Shown piece after piece: positions 39,745 to 51,427 of a DNA stretch of 64,000 nucleotides. Each line of letters starts with the position of its first letter. Positions within the stretch are counted from its first letter, which is position 1. The stretch covers positions 62,001-126,000 of the forward strand of contig NZ_JADB01000004.1 in assembly GCF_000518165.1 (NCBI RefSeq), given 5' to 3'. Both the position numbers and the translations under genes were made by a program. The DNA comes from Bartonella elizabethae F9251 = ATCC 49927 (GTDB lineage Bacteria; Pseudomonadota; Alphaproteobacteria; Rhizobiales; Rhizobiaceae). The notes under the pieces were generated by a model. That model ran no database searches. It had not been told where the DNA came from and worked only from the letters and a program-made list of their open reading frames with translations.

Positions 39745-40479
39745 ATGGCGGTAAAACTTTCGGTTAATCTTAATGCTGTTGCTGTTTTGCGCAACCGACG
39801 CAATCTTCCGTGGCCAAGTATCAAGAATATTGGGTATATAGCGCTTGCTGCTGGAGCGGCAGGGTTGACGGTTCATCCGCGCCCTGATGAAAGGCATATT
39901 CGTTTTGCGGATTTGCCAGATATATACGGTTTAATAAAGAACACTTTTCCTACGGCTGAGTTTAATATTGAAGGTTATCCAAGTGATCAGTTTTTGGGTA
40001 TTGCTGAAAATTATGCTGACCAGATCACTCTTGTCCCTGATGATCCAGATCAATCAACATCTGATCATGGGTGGAATTTTGCTCAGAGTGCAGAATTTTT
40101 AGCCCCTATTATTCAGAATTTAAAAAAAAGAAAGATTCGTGTATCATTGTTTGCTAATCCTTCTATCGATGGTCTTGATATTGCTAAAGCAATAGGGGCT
40201 GATCGTGTAGAATTTTACACGGGACCTTATGGTGGTGCATTTCAGGACAAAATAAAACAAGATCAAGAGCTCGATAAACTTGTTCTGGCGGCAAAAAGAG
40301 CGAAAGAGTTGCAGTTAGGTATGAATGCAGGACATGATCTGACGATTATGAATCTTTCTGCTCTGGTTAAAAATATTCCTTGGCTTGATGAAGTTTCTAT
40401 TGGCCATGGGCTTATTGCTGATGCGTTGGAGTATGGAATACATGCAACTGTTCAGCGTTTTCTTCGGTTATTATCGTAA
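39745..40479 (+). CDS. pdxJ: Pyridoxine 5'-phosphate synthase
   Basis: Condenses 1-deoxyxylulose phosphate with aminoacetone phosphate to make pyridoxine phosphate, in the DXP-dependent vitamin B6 route. The 244-residue TIM barrel starts [16 protein letters not shown] and has the typical [19 protein letters not shown] and FNIEGYPS. Near the end come LGMNAGHDL and [13 protein letters not shown]. The frame is open from 39670, but the conserved text starts at the third of three clustered ATGs (39733, 39739, 39745), and GGAA lies six bases before the last. It may be co-transcribed with the helicase gene 84 bases upstream. Confidence 0.94.
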   Translation: MAVKLSVNLNAVAVLRNRRNLPWPSIKNIGYIALAAGAAGLTVHPRPDERHIRFADLPDIYGLIKNTFPTAEFNIEGYPSDQFLGIAENYADQITLVPDDPDQSTSDHGWNFAQSAEFLAPIIQNLKKRKIRVSLFANPSIDGLDIAKAIGADRVEFYTGPYGGAFQDKIKQDQELDKLVLAAKRAKELQLGMNAGHDLTIMNLSALVKNIPWLDEVSIGHGLIADALEYGIHATVQRFLRLLS

Positions 40480-42644
<2,165 letters not shown>

Positions 42645-42694
42645 AGTCTCTCCAGAGATCTTTTATCACCTTTATAATTTTATAGACAAATATC

Positions 42695-42723
42695 AAAAAA
42701 GGGTAACTTGAGTTACCCTTTTT
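42695..42723. terminator. Bidirectional terminator between ilvC and cycA copy 1
   Basis: AAAAAA, stem GGGTAACT/AGTTACCC with loop TG, then TTTTT. The genes converge, so it can serve both. The GGGTAAC/GTTACCC stem is repeated after cycA copy 2. Confidence 0.9.
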
Positions 42724-42771
42724 ATATGTTTTCTTGCAACACAAGCTTTATTGTTTAAAGGGCTTTATTTT

Positions 42772-44163
42772 TTAAGTTTTCGCATAATTCTTTCTTCCAA
42801 AAAGAAAATATACAATGCCTAAAAATATAAACCATGCTGGAGTGTATTTTAAAGCTATGGAAGTATCTGCTTCTAATGACAATAAATAAATAATGAATGC
42901 AAAGAAAACGAGAAGGATCCAACACATAATAACCCCCCCTGGCATTTTATAGGGAGAGACAGCATGCTGGAGAGGACGGTTGCGACGATAGACGATATAG
43001 CTGATCAAAATGATAGACCATACAAATATAAACAACGTTGCGGCAATTGTCGTAACAATTGTAAAAGCAGCTATGAGAGTTTGAGATAACGTTACAACCG
43101 CATAACCTAATAAGATGCATAAACATGAAAAGAATAATGCGTTGGCTGGAACGTGATTACGAGAAAGTTTTCCTAAAAATTTAGGTGCTCCTTTTTGTGT
43201 TGCGAGCCCATATACCATACGGCTGGTAGAAAAAATTCCACTATTTGCGGAAGACGCAGCTGCTGTGAGGACAACAAAGTTCATCAAACCAGCAGCAGTT
43301 GGAATACCAATAAGGGCATACATTGTTACAAAAGGGCTTTTATCTGGACTGATTTGATTCCAAGGCGTCACAGACATAATCACAAGAAGAGAGAAGATAT
43401 AAAAGAATACAATGCGGATTGGTATTGAATTGACAGCTTGCGGTAGGGCTGTTTGAGGCTCTTTTACTTCAGCAGCCGCTGTTCCTGCCAGCTCAATGCC
43501 AACAAAAGCAAAAATAACAATTTGAAATCCAGCAAAAAAGCCTGTAATTCCTCGTGGAAAAAGATTTCCCCCATTCCATATATTGCTAAGGGAAGCAACT
43601 GTACCGTTTGGAGAAATAAAACCGGTGAAGATCATATAAAATCCCACAACAATTAAAACTAAAATTGCTATGATTTTGATAAAACCAAACCAAAACTCAA
43701 GTTCGCCAAAAAGTTTTACGGCGACGAGGTTAAGGATTAAAAAGGACATAAGACCAATGATAACAGGAAGCCATGGATTGAGTTCAGGCCACCAAAAGTG
43801 TGCATAACTGACAATAGCAATAATTTCAGCAGTTCCAGTAACAATCCAACACAACCAATATGTCCAGCCGATGAAGAATCCAGCACATGGCCCTAGAAGA
43901 TCGGTGGAGAAGTCAATAAAAGATCGATATTGTGTATTAGAAAGCAATAATTCTCCCATAGCACGCATGACAAAGTATAGAGCACAACCAATAATCGCAT
44001 AAACGAGGAGGATTGAGGGACCTGCTACACTGATTGTTTTTCCTGATCCCATAAAAAGACCTGTTCCAATCGCTCCACCAAGAGCTATAAGTTGTATGTG
44101 GCGGTTATGGAGTCCACGTTGCAATTTCTTCTTAGTTTTTTTTTCTAAATTTTGTTTGTTCAT
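42772..44163 (-). CDS. cycA: Amino acid permease, CycA type (D-serine/D-alanine/glycine), copy 1
   Basis: APC-family proton symporter of 463 residues with 12 membrane segments. The text is close to E. coli CycA throughout: LHNRHIQLIALGGAIGTGLF, GSGKTISVAGPSI, FVMRAMGELLLSN, FAGFQIVIFAFVGIEL and SSANSGIFSTSRM. Substrates inferred from CycA are glycine, D-alanine and D-serine. A homologous second copy lies directly upstream on the same strand. A conserved block of about 100 bases before each start suggests shared regulation. The terminator at 42695-42723 closes it. Confidence 0.88.
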   Translation of the reverse strand: MNKQNLEKKTKKKLQRGLHNRHIQLIALGGAIGTGLFMGSGKTISVAGPSILLVYAIIGCALYFVMRAMGELLLSNTQYRSFIDFSTDLLGPCAGFFIGWTYWLCWIVTGTAEIIAIVSYAHFWWPELNPWLPVIIGLMSFLILNLVAVKLFGELEFWFGFIKIIAILVLIVVGFYMIFTGFISPNGTVASLSNIWNGGNLFPRGITGFFAGFQIVIFAFVGIELAGTAAAEVKEPQTALPQAVNSIPIRIVFFYIFSLLVIMSVTPWNQISPDKSPFVTMYALIGIPTAAGLMNFVVLTAAASSANSGIFSTSRMVYGLATQKGAPKFLGKLSRNHVPANALFFSCLCILLGYAVVTLSQTLIAAFTIVTTIAATLFIFVWSIILISYIVYRRNRPLQHAVSPYKMPGGVIMCWILLVFFAFIIYLLSLEADTSIALKYTPAWFIFLGIVYFLFGRKNYAKT

Positions 44164-44262
44164 TTTTGGGAAGTTCCCTTTAGTTATTTTAAAATAAAAA
44201 TTACCCTAAAAAAGATAATCTCTTCTATCGGAACATGATATGGTTAAGGAGTAAAGGAATTT
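44164..44262 (-). promoter_or_regulatory. Upstream region shared by both cycA copies (copy 1)
   Basis: Contains, on the plus strand, TTCCCTTT near the start codon and CATGATATGGTTAAGGAGTA around 44234-44253. Similar blocks in the same order stand before cycA copy 2, although the rest of the upstream sequence has drifted. Likely promoter or operator, not proven. Confidence 0.45.
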
Positions 44263-44891
44263 TTTTCTATTATTTTATATAAATAATGAAAAAAATTTAT
44301 AAATTAATGAAATAATTATTTTGTATAAAATTTATGTCATATAAATTTTAGTATAAAATTTTAATTTTTTATTATTTGTACATATTTATATTTAAAATAT
44401 ATTATATAAATAATGGAATTTTACTTATTATTGTTTATATTTGTTGCATTTTAATTTTATATTCATAATAACTATAATTATATATTAATAATATATTTTA
44501 AATATTTTCGAATAAATAATAATTTATAGTTTATTTAAAAGTATTTTATAGAAAAAATTTTGCAGTTATTTTAGATAAAATCTAAATATTTTTAGTCACC
44601 AATGTAGGTGAAGTTTTATAGAAAATTCTTTACAGAATAGCTCGTGTTTTATCCTATTATGCCGTACAAAAACCCTTGTTGAGAGCAGTGATAAAGCATA
44701 GAAAATTTTATACATTTTAGGTATTTTAAGAATGTGTGGTCAGTATTCAGGGGAGGCTTTGCTAGAGCCTTATGTAGGGTAGAACCATATGAGTGGTTAG
44801 CAGCACACTTCTTTTAACAGGTCAGATTATTTACAAATTTGTGCTGAGAGAAATTCTCTTTTTTTGAGGTGTTGGGAGACAGGTTAAGTAG
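44263..44891. other. Non-coding, extremely AT-rich stretch between cycA copies
   Basis: About 630 bases, with 44260-44600 almost entirely A/T. No gene or structured RNA could be supported. Confidence 0.5.
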
Positions 44892-44921
44892 AAAAAGGGT
44901 AACCCTTAGTTACCCTTTTTT
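44892..44921 (-). terminator. Terminator after cycA copy 2
   Basis: AAAAA, stem GGGTAAC/GTTACCC with loop CCTTA, then six T. It lies 18 bases beyond the stop of copy 2 and is nearly the same stem as the terminator shared by ilvC and cycA copy 1, so it was probably duplicated with the gene. Confidence 0.9.
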
Positions 44922-44939
44922 GAAATGTTTTGTATGATC

Positions 44940-46340
44940 TTATTTATTTTTGGGAGCAATTTTTTTTCTTATAAACATAAAGTACATGATGCCTAAGAAA
45001 ATAAACCAAAAGATACTGTATTTTAAAGCTGTTAGTGTGTCATGTTCTAATGTCAACAAATAGAGCATAAAAGCAAAGAAAACTAACACAACCCCGCACA
45101 TAATGGGACCTCCCGGCATTTTGTAGACGGATTCAGCATGTAAATGAGGGTGATTGCGACGATACACAATATAGCTAATTAAAATAACGGACCATACGAA
45201 TAAAAATGCAATCGCTGAAATGCAGGTCACAATTGTAAAAGCACTTATGATGCTTGGAGATGATGATGCAATTGTATATCCTACTAAAATACATAGGCAG
45301 GAAAAGAACAAAGCATTGGCTGGAACACGGTATTTGGAAAGCTTCCCTAAAATTGGAGGAGCCCCTTTTTGTGTTGCAAGTCCATATATCATACGGCTAG
45401 TTGAAAAAATACCACTGTTTGCTGAAGAAGCTGCTGAGGTGAGAACAACAAAATTGACCAAACCCGCAGCTATTGGAATGCCAGCGAGCCAAAACATGGA
45501 GACAAAGGGGCTTTTTTCTGGAACAATTTGATTCCAAGGTGTAACGGACATAATCACAGCAAGAGAAAGGATATAAAAAAGGACAATACGCACCGGTATT
45601 GCATTAATTGCTTTAGGGAGAACTTTTTTAGGTTCTTTGACTTCAGCTGCCGTTGTTCCAGCAATTTCTATACCAACAAAAGAAAAAATGGCAATTTGAA
45701 ATCCCGCAAAAAAACCGGTAATCCCTCGGGGGAATATGTCTCCACCATTCCATACGTGACTGAGAGAAGCAACCGTACCATTTGGAGAAGTAAAGCCTGT
45801 AGCGATCATATAAAATCCAACAATAACTAATGCTAAAATTGCTACAACTTTGATAAGACCAAACCAGAATTCAAGTTCACCAAAAAACTTTACGGCAAGG
45901 AGGTTAAGGATTAAAAAGAAACCAATACAAGCAAAAACAACAATCCATGGATTAAGTGTTGGCCACCAGAAATGCATATAATTAATGATAGCAATAATAT
46001 CTGCTGCTCCAGTCACAACCCAGCTTAACCAATAGTTCCAGCCAACAAAAAAAGCGATTCCCGGCCCTAGCATATCGGTTGAAAAATCAATAAGAGATCG
46101 ATATTGTGAATTAGAAAGCAATAATTCTCCCATTGCACGCATGACAAAGTATAGAGCACATCCAATAATAGCATAAACGAGTATGATAGAAGGTCCTGCT
46201 ACACTAATTGTTTTTCCTGATCCCATGAAGAGTCCCGTTCCAATAGCCCCACCGAGGGCTATAAGTTGTACGTGACGATTATCGAGTCCACGTTGTAGTT
46301 TCTTTTGAGGATCATCTTTTAAATTTTGTTTATGGTTCAT
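44940..46340 (-). CDS. cycA: Amino acid permease, CycA type, copy 2
   Basis: Paralogue of copy 1 with 466 residues, highly similar along its full length (LDNRHVQLIALGGAIGTGLF, GSGKTISVAGPSI, FVMRAMGELLLSN, SSANSGIFSTSRM). All parts of the permease are intact. It differs in the N-terminal ten residues, membrane segments 4-5 and the extreme C-terminus (IRKKIAPKNK), so the two may have divided substrates. As with copy 1, the ATG lies behind a GGGAACC-type ribosome-binding site and the conserved upstream block. Confidence 0.88.
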   Translation of the reverse strand: MNHKQNLKDDPQKKLQRGLDNRHVQLIALGGAIGTGLFMGSGKTISVAGPSIILVYAIIGCALYFVMRAMGELLLSNSQYRSLIDFSTDMLGPGIAFFVGWNYWLSWVVTGAADIIAIINYMHFWWPTLNPWIVVFACIGFFLILNLLAVKFFGELEFWFGLIKVVAILALVIVGFYMIATGFTSPNGTVASLSHVWNGGDIFPRGITGFFAGFQIAIFSFVGIEIAGTTAAEVKEPKKVLPKAINAIPVRIVLFYILSLAVIMSVTPWNQIVPEKSPFVSMFWLAGIPIAAGLVNFVVLTSAASSANSGIFSTSRMIYGLATQKGAPPILGKLSKYRVPANALFFSCLCILVGYTIASSSPSIISAFTIVTCISAIAFLFVWSVILISYIVYRRNHPHLHAESVYKMPGGPIMCGVVLVFFAFMLYLLTLEHDTLTALKYSIFWFIFLGIMYFMFIRKKIAPKNK

Positions 46341-46436
46341 TTTTTGGGGGTTCCCTTTGAATTATTTTGAAATTAAATGACACTAAAAAGGTATATTTCA
46401 TATCGAAGCATGATATAAATGAGGAGTAAAGGAAAA
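46341..46436 (-). promoter_or_regulatory. Upstream region shared by both cycA copies (copy 2)
   Basis: Matches the block before copy 1: TTCCCTTTGAATTATTTT next to the start, and GCATGATATAAATGAGGAGT around 46408-46427. Conservation in non-coding DNA after visible drift elsewhere suggests function. Confidence 0.45.
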
Positions 46437-47108
46437 AAACATTTTTTATGATTTTGTGTGGATAAAGAAAAGAATATAGTTCTGCAAAAAAGAATGTTTT
46501 TCTCTTAAATTAACATAACAGATATTTGAAGAGGGCTCTTTTTGTTGTTTTAATAACAAATAAATGGCTCATAAAAAGGATTCGATAGAGTACTCCTTTA
46601 AAATTATCTCTGGGAATTGTTAGACTTTTTTATGACTTTATAATAAATTATCATTTATCATCAGTATATTATTATTCATAAGAGAGCATTTTAATTTTTT
46701 CTCAAGGAGCGTTAGAGAATTGTCATTTTAGTTTAGGGAAAAGTCTTTAATGATCGAAAGTTTAAGTGCTTTCTAAAATCACTTTTTTTATTTTTATGAT
46801 GCTATCATAAGTGAGAAGGAGTTATCCTTTTTACAAAGAAAAAGAGGAATGCCATACTTTTCTCTTTTAAAGTTGTGAATAATAATTTCCCTTATCTATT
46901 GATAATATTTTATAAAATTTTGCGTAAGGCTTTTACTTGTTGATACAAAAATTCTTTAGACGATGATAAAGAAATGCGGTGTCATTCAGTTATACAGAGA
47001 ACATGAGAAGCAACTAGTGGTTGATCAGCTCTGTTAGAGGTTGGAATATTCATAGCGATAGATAGAATCACGGAATTAGCTTTGCGATCTCTTATCAAAG
47101 AGGAAGTG
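46437..47108. other. Non-coding stretch between LysE gene and cycA copy 2
   Basis: About 670 bases. No supported frame, RNA or repeat was seen. Confidence 0.5.
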
Positions 47109-47741
47109 TTATCCAAAGAAAATGAAAAAAGAAAATAGAGACAAAACTGTTCCTGTCGCACTATTAATGCATCCTTTTATTTTTTTCTTTTTTAAAGTGG
47201 TGCGAGCAAATGATATAAAAATGGTCATTAAAGTAAACCATGCAAAGATATTAAAGGAATGTATCGTTACAAGTTCAAAACCTTTTTTATGACCGCCGCC
47301 AGACGCCAAAAATTTAGGAAAGGCCGCTATATAGAACATAGATACTTTAGGATTGAGTATTTGTGTCATAAAACCATCTACGTAGCTGGTTAAAAACTTC
47401 ACTTTAGCTTCAGTATTCTTTTCATTTTTTTGTATTATTTCTTTTGAGTTTAAGGTGTTAATTCCAGATTTAATCGATTTAATGCCTATATATAATAAAT
47501 AGCAGCTCCCCATGAGCTTTACCAAAAAAAAGAGCGTTTTGTTATTGAGAACAATTGCTGATACACCTAGTATGGAAAATGCACCATGTGCATATGTTGC
47601 TGTGCACAATCCTAAAACATTAGCAAATGCATTCTTTTTCCCCAGTCTCACTGCATTATCAATGATAAGGGCCATATTCGGCCCTGGTGAGATGACTAAA
47701 AAAAATGAAACGATGAAAAAGGTCAGTATTTGATGATTCAT
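47109..47741 (-). CDS. LysE/RhtB family exporter
   Basis: Inner-membrane amino-acid or small-molecule exporter of 210 residues with about six hydrophobic segments. The N-terminal motif FLVISPGPNMALIIDNAVRLGKK is the LysE family hallmark, followed by GLCTATYAHG and GSCYLLYIGIKSIKSG. Substrate unknown. Its ATG overlaps the stop of the FAH-family gene as ATGA, so the pair is translationally coupled, which suggests export of a product or substrate of that enzyme. A lysine-rich segment (about residues 95-110) is slightly longer than usual. Confidence 0.85.
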   Translation of the reverse strand: MNHQILTFFIVSFFLVISPGPNMALIIDNAVRLGKKNAFANVLGLCTATYAHGAFSILGVSAIVLNNKTLFFLVKLMGSCYLLYIGIKSIKSGINTLNSKEIIQKNEKNTEAKVKFLTSYVDGFMTQILNPKVSMFYIAAFPKFLASGGGHKKGFELVTIHSFNIFAWFTLMTIFISFARTTLKKKKIKGCINSATGTVLSLFSFFIFFG

Positions 47742-48346
47742 TTCACTTTTAGCTCTGAAATTAATTGATCTTCGAGATATAGTTCTATTTCATCAAATGA
47801 GGAAAGTTTTCCTACGCCTTGTGGAGTGCCTGTATATATGATATCACCATCTCTTAGCTGAATGTAGTGACTTAAAAATGATATTATTTTTTCAAAGCTA
47901 AAGATCATATTTTTCGTATTGCCAACTTGCCTCGTTTCACCATTCAACTTCATTGTAAAGGCTATTGGGGCATTCATTTTTTCTTTTTTTATGAAGTCAG
48001 AGACGTATGCAGCTCCTTTAAAGCCTTTAGATAAAAGCCAAGGAAGCTTTTTTTCTTTTAGTTTCGTTTGCAAATCTCTAGCGGTTAGATCAAGACCTAT
48101 TGCTACAGCATCATAACATTCTTCAGCTTCTCTCTCATTGACCATAAAGGTATCCTTTGAGATTCTGAGCACAATTTCAGTTTCGAAATGTATTTCTTCA
48201 GAAAAGCTAGGAAGATCAATTTGATTTCCTAAGATGAGTGAACTATTCGGTTTGCTAAAGATAACAGGTTCATCTTGAACAACATTCCCTAGTTCATGAG
48301 CATGTTCAACATAATTATATCCGACACAGTAAATATTATTAATCAT
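47738..48346 (-). CDS. Fumarylacetoacetate hydrolase (FAH) family protein
   Basis: Metal-dependent hydrolase or isomerase/decarboxylase of 203 residues. The FAH fold is shown by YCVGYNYVEHAHEL, PVIFSKPNSSLI and the metal site HFETEIVLRI (Glu). Also present are AIGLDLTARDLQ and GDIIYTGTPQGVG. The frame is open to 48412, but the ATG at 48346 begins the family text and has GGAG eight bases upstream. Members act on acylpyruvates, oxaloacetate or ring-cleavage products; the substrate cannot be read here. It is coupled to a LysE-type exporter. Confidence 0.82.
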   Translation of the reverse strand: MINNIYCVGYNYVEHAHELGNVVQDEPVIFSKPNSSLILGNQIDLPSFSEEIHFETEIVLRISKDTFMVNEREAEECYDAVAIGLDLTARDLQTKLKEKKLPWLLSKGFKGAAYVSDFIKKEKMNAPIAFTMKLNGETRQVGNTKNMIFSFEKIISFLSHYIQLRDGDIIYTGTPQGVGKLSSFDEIELYLEDQLISELKVK

Positions 48347-48772
48347 AGGAAATCTCCAAAAATGTCTTTTATATCGAAAATATATCACTAGGGTAACAAT
48401 ATCTTTTCTCATATCGCTCTATGAGCTTTGTAAAAAATATGCATTGTGTGGATTAATGATCAATTATTGATAATAAACAGTCAGTATTGTCTCTCTAAGC
48501 TTTTAATGAGAGGGTAGGCTATAGGGTTTTACAGAAAGAACATTAAGGAATGCGTGGGGAAACTCAGGATTTTTGCTTAGATGCTTCTCTAAGCAATCAC
48601 AGTCGATGAGAATTTTTTGTACTAAAAATTCATTGATAACTTAATTTTTGTATATTCTTTCATGCTTAAAAAAATAAAATAAGGACGATATAATTAAGTT
48701 ATCAATTTCCTATTCTTTTCACTTTTTCATCATGAAGAAAAATCTTTTTACTTATCTTATGGATCAAAAGAA
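48347..48772. other. Non-coding stretch with inverted repeats
   Basis: It holds the promoter side of the FAH-lysE pair, a hairpin TTGCTTAGA/TCTAAGCAA at 48573-48596 with no T-run after it, and the 15-base inverted repeat listed separately. No gene seen. Confidence 0.5.
48632..48706. repeat. 15-base perfect inverted repeat
   Basis: ATTGATAACTTAATT at 48632-48646 and its exact reverse complement AATTAAGTTATCAAT at 48692-48706, separated by 45 AT-rich bases. It lies 67 bases beyond the TerC-type gene stop. It could be a weak RNA stem, a pair of regulator sites, or ends of a vanished element; no T-run makes a terminator unlikely. Confidence 0.6.
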
Positions 48773-50341
48773 TTAGCTTTTTTCTGGTAACACAAGTGGA
48801 GAAATAAGGATTTTAGATATGTTTCGGCGTTCCATTTCAATCACTTTAAAGCGTAAACCTTCCGTTTCAAAACTTTCTCCTTCATTCGGCAAATGACCAA
48901 ATTGCCAAAGCATAAAGCCTGCCAGAGTCGTATAACGGTCTGCTTCATCAACAAGATTTCGTCCAAGATAACTACTTAAACGGCGGATATCAGCGTATCC
49001 CTCTACAAGAAGGCTGCCATTTTCAAGTTGTTCTGCGATCATGAGCTCTTCATCGTCATCAGGAAAATCTCCCGCAATAGCTTCAAGAATATCGGTTGGT
49101 GTTGCAATTCCTTCAAAAGAGCCATGCTCATCAACAATAATTGCAAGCTGAATCGAAGAATGACGTAATTGTTCCATCAATCGTAAAACACTTGTGTTTT
49201 CATGAACAACAAGCGGTTCTCGCATCGCTTTTTTCCAATTAATCTTTTTACCCTCAGCCAGATTCAAAAGAAGATCTTTTGTCAACGCAACGCCAACAAA
49301 TTCATCCACTTTTTCACGTGCAAGAATTAAGCGGCTATGCTTAACCTTTTGTAATTCTTCACGCATTTCATTTTCATCAGCATTTAAATCTAACCACTCA
49401 ATCTCATTGCGCGGCGACATGATAGAGCGAACAGGACGATCTGCTAAATCGAGAACACCACGAATCATCTCTTTTTCTTCTGGTCTAAATAACTCAGAAG
49501 CTGCGGCTTGTTCCGCAATGACATCTACAGTTTCAGCAAGATGACTATCTTTACTTCCCCCTCCTAAGAGCCTTAAAACAGCATCAGCTGTTCTACTGCG
49601 TAGATCATTCGTTGTAATCATCTTTTCACGGTTACGACGTCCAATTTGATTAAAAGCTTCGATGAGAACAGAAAAACCAATAGCAGCATATAAATACCCT
49701 TTGGGAATATGAAAACCAAATCCTTCAACGATGAGCGTGAAACCAATCATCATCAAAAATCCAAGACAAAGGATTACAATGGTGGGATGACGATTAATAA
49801 AACGCATAAGAGGGCCAGAGCCACACATCATGACTCCCATAGCGGCAATGACTGCTATATACATAACTGTTGCTTGCTCTTTTGCGATCATACCTGTTGC
49901 GGTAATAATACTATCAAGTGAAAAAACAGCATCTAGCACCACGACTTGAACAATGACTTGCCAAAAAACAGCATAAGCAACGCCTGTTTTCCTTTCATGT
50001 GATACTCCTTCTAACCTTTCATGTAATTCTAACGTTCCTTTTGCCAGTAAAAAGGCTCCACCCCCAATTAAAATAAAGCTATGCCAACTAAAGACAAAGG
50101 ATGAAAGTGAAAGAATGATCGTATCGAGTCTCATAACCCATCCAATAACTGTAAGAAGGAAAAGCCGCATGATTAATGCTAAAGTAAGACCTATCAAGCG
50201 TGCTCGGTCACGCAAATGCAATGGCAATTTTTCAGCTAAAATTGCAATAAAGATAAGGTTATCTATTCCTAAAACAATTTCGAGAAAAACCAACGTGACC
50301 AAACCAAACCACGCATGGGGATCAGTGATCCATTCCATCAT
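48773..50341 (-). CDS. TerC family membrane protein with CBS and CorC/HlyC domains
   Basis: Integral membrane protein of 522 residues. The TerC part covers about residues 1-235 with seven hydrophobic segments and the acidic motifs FLEIVLGIDNLIFIAIL and VVLDAVFSLDSIITA, thought to bind metal. A CBS pair follows (about 290-410; MSPRNEIEWLDL and ATPTDILEAIAGDFP), then a CorC/HlyC transporter-associated domain (GYADIRRLSSYLGR). This is the YoaE/YegH architecture. A role in manganese or other metal export is inferred from TerC relatives. Two adjacent ATGs are possible starts, with AAAGGTAAG upstream. Confidence 0.88.
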   Translation of the reverse strand: MMEWITDPHAWFGLVTLVFLEIVLGIDNLIFIAILAEKLPLHLRDRARLIGLTLALIMRLFLLTVIGWVMRLDTIILSLSSFVFSWHSFILIGGGAFLLAKGTLELHERLEGVSHERKTGVAYAVFWQVIVQVVVLDAVFSLDSIITATGMIAKEQATVMYIAVIAAMGVMMCGSGPLMRFINRHPTIVILCLGFLMMIGFTLIVEGFGFHIPKGYLYAAIGFSVLIEAFNQIGRRNREKMITTNDLRSRTADAVLRLLGGGSKDSHLAETVDVIAEQAAASELFRPEEKEMIRGVLDLADRPVRSIMSPRNEIEWLDLNADENEMREELQKVKHSRLILAREKVDEFVGVALTKDLLLNLAEGKKINWKKAMREPLVVHENTSVLRLMEQLRHSSIQLAIIVDEHGSFEGIATPTDILEAIAGDFPDDDEELMIAEQLENGSLLVEGYADIRRLSSYLGRNLVDEADRYTTLAGFMLWQFGHLPNEGESFETEGLRFKVIEMERRNISKILISPLVLPEKS

Positions 50342-50777
50342 TTCTTACCTTTTAAAAGCTTAAAAGCGCGCAATAGACAAAAAAAATTCATGAGCTTTTA
50401 TTCGTATATTGGATCATAAACATTGAATGTAAAAAATTTACATTCAGAGAAAAAAACAGCAAAGCATTGCTTAAATGCATATGATTATTGATAAAACAAA
50501 ACGACGTCCCATCTCGCTTACAATCACAAGAAGGTTCCTCTAAATTTTGCTCGGGCATTATGCTCGATAATCCTCCAACTATGGGTCCTGTATAACAAAC
50601 AGAAAATTTATTTATAGAGCTTCTTATAATGGGTTTATTTTTATATAAGATCAAGTGGTGAATGTCATATTTTTAACCTTACAAACAGTGACTCTCTATA
50701 AAAAACAACAAAATATCTAGACATCTACCCTTAGGAGCGTTATAGAAACGTCCACTCTCATTTTTGGGAAAGCTTAT
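50342..50777. other. Non-coding stretch upstream of tRNA-Lys
   Basis: About 435 bases. An 88-codon minus-strand frame at 50388-50654 has no ribosome-binding site or recognisable text, so I do not call a gene. It contains the promoters of the TerC-type gene and, on the right side, the tRNA. Confidence 0.5.
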
Positions 50778-50853
<76 letters not shown>

Positions 50854-51427
50854 TTTATTTTATATTATAAATAATTTATTGATTGCGTGAAATTTTTTAA
50901 GATATAAGAGGTTTAATGAAATTGGGGGAGGAAAAAGCTGACACTACACACTTTGTTCGTCCCAATATTATACCAGCAACTCTTGTCCTTGAAACGATTT
51001 AAAAGAGGTATTTTAATCCTTTTTTGTACAGTTTAACTTCAGGCGCTTCTTCCTGCTTATAACGTGCAAAAAACACGGTTTTGATTGATTCAAGGTAGGA
51101 GAGATTGGAAATGAGAGAATCTTACGGTATTCAAGGTGAATAACGATAAATTATCTTCATAAATCAATATGTTGTATATTATCGAAATGAGTGTTTTCTA
51201 CACGGGTAGATATTTTCAAGTTTATGGGAATTTCTTTGAAGGAAAATAGATAAATATTTCTCTGTTTTTATTCAGAATAAGTTTCTTATCAAGGGAGCAT
51301 TTCAAGTTCGAAGGAAAAAAAGATAAATAAAAATAATGATTGTATTAATTTACAGATACAACTTGAACTTCAATATGATCCTATCATTTATAAGCACACA
51401 CAAAAGAAGCCATTGATAGCCTTTTAC
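50854..51427. other. Non-coding stretch after tRNA-Lys
   Basis: About 570 bases. tRNA genes are common integration sites, but I found no integrase gene, direct repeat of the tRNA 3' end or other element within the window. No supported gene. Confidence 0.5.

Noticed and set aside
48573-48596. Hairpin TTGCTTAGA/TCTAAGCAA as a terminator
   Set aside because: No T-run follows on either strand and it is not adjacent to a gene end.
50388-50654. 88-codon minus-strand frame near tRNA-Lys
   Set aside because: No ribosome-binding site or family-like text.
50854-51427. Genomic island integrated at tRNA-Lys
   Set aside because: No integrase, no repeated tRNA 3' end and no foreign-looking genes follow.
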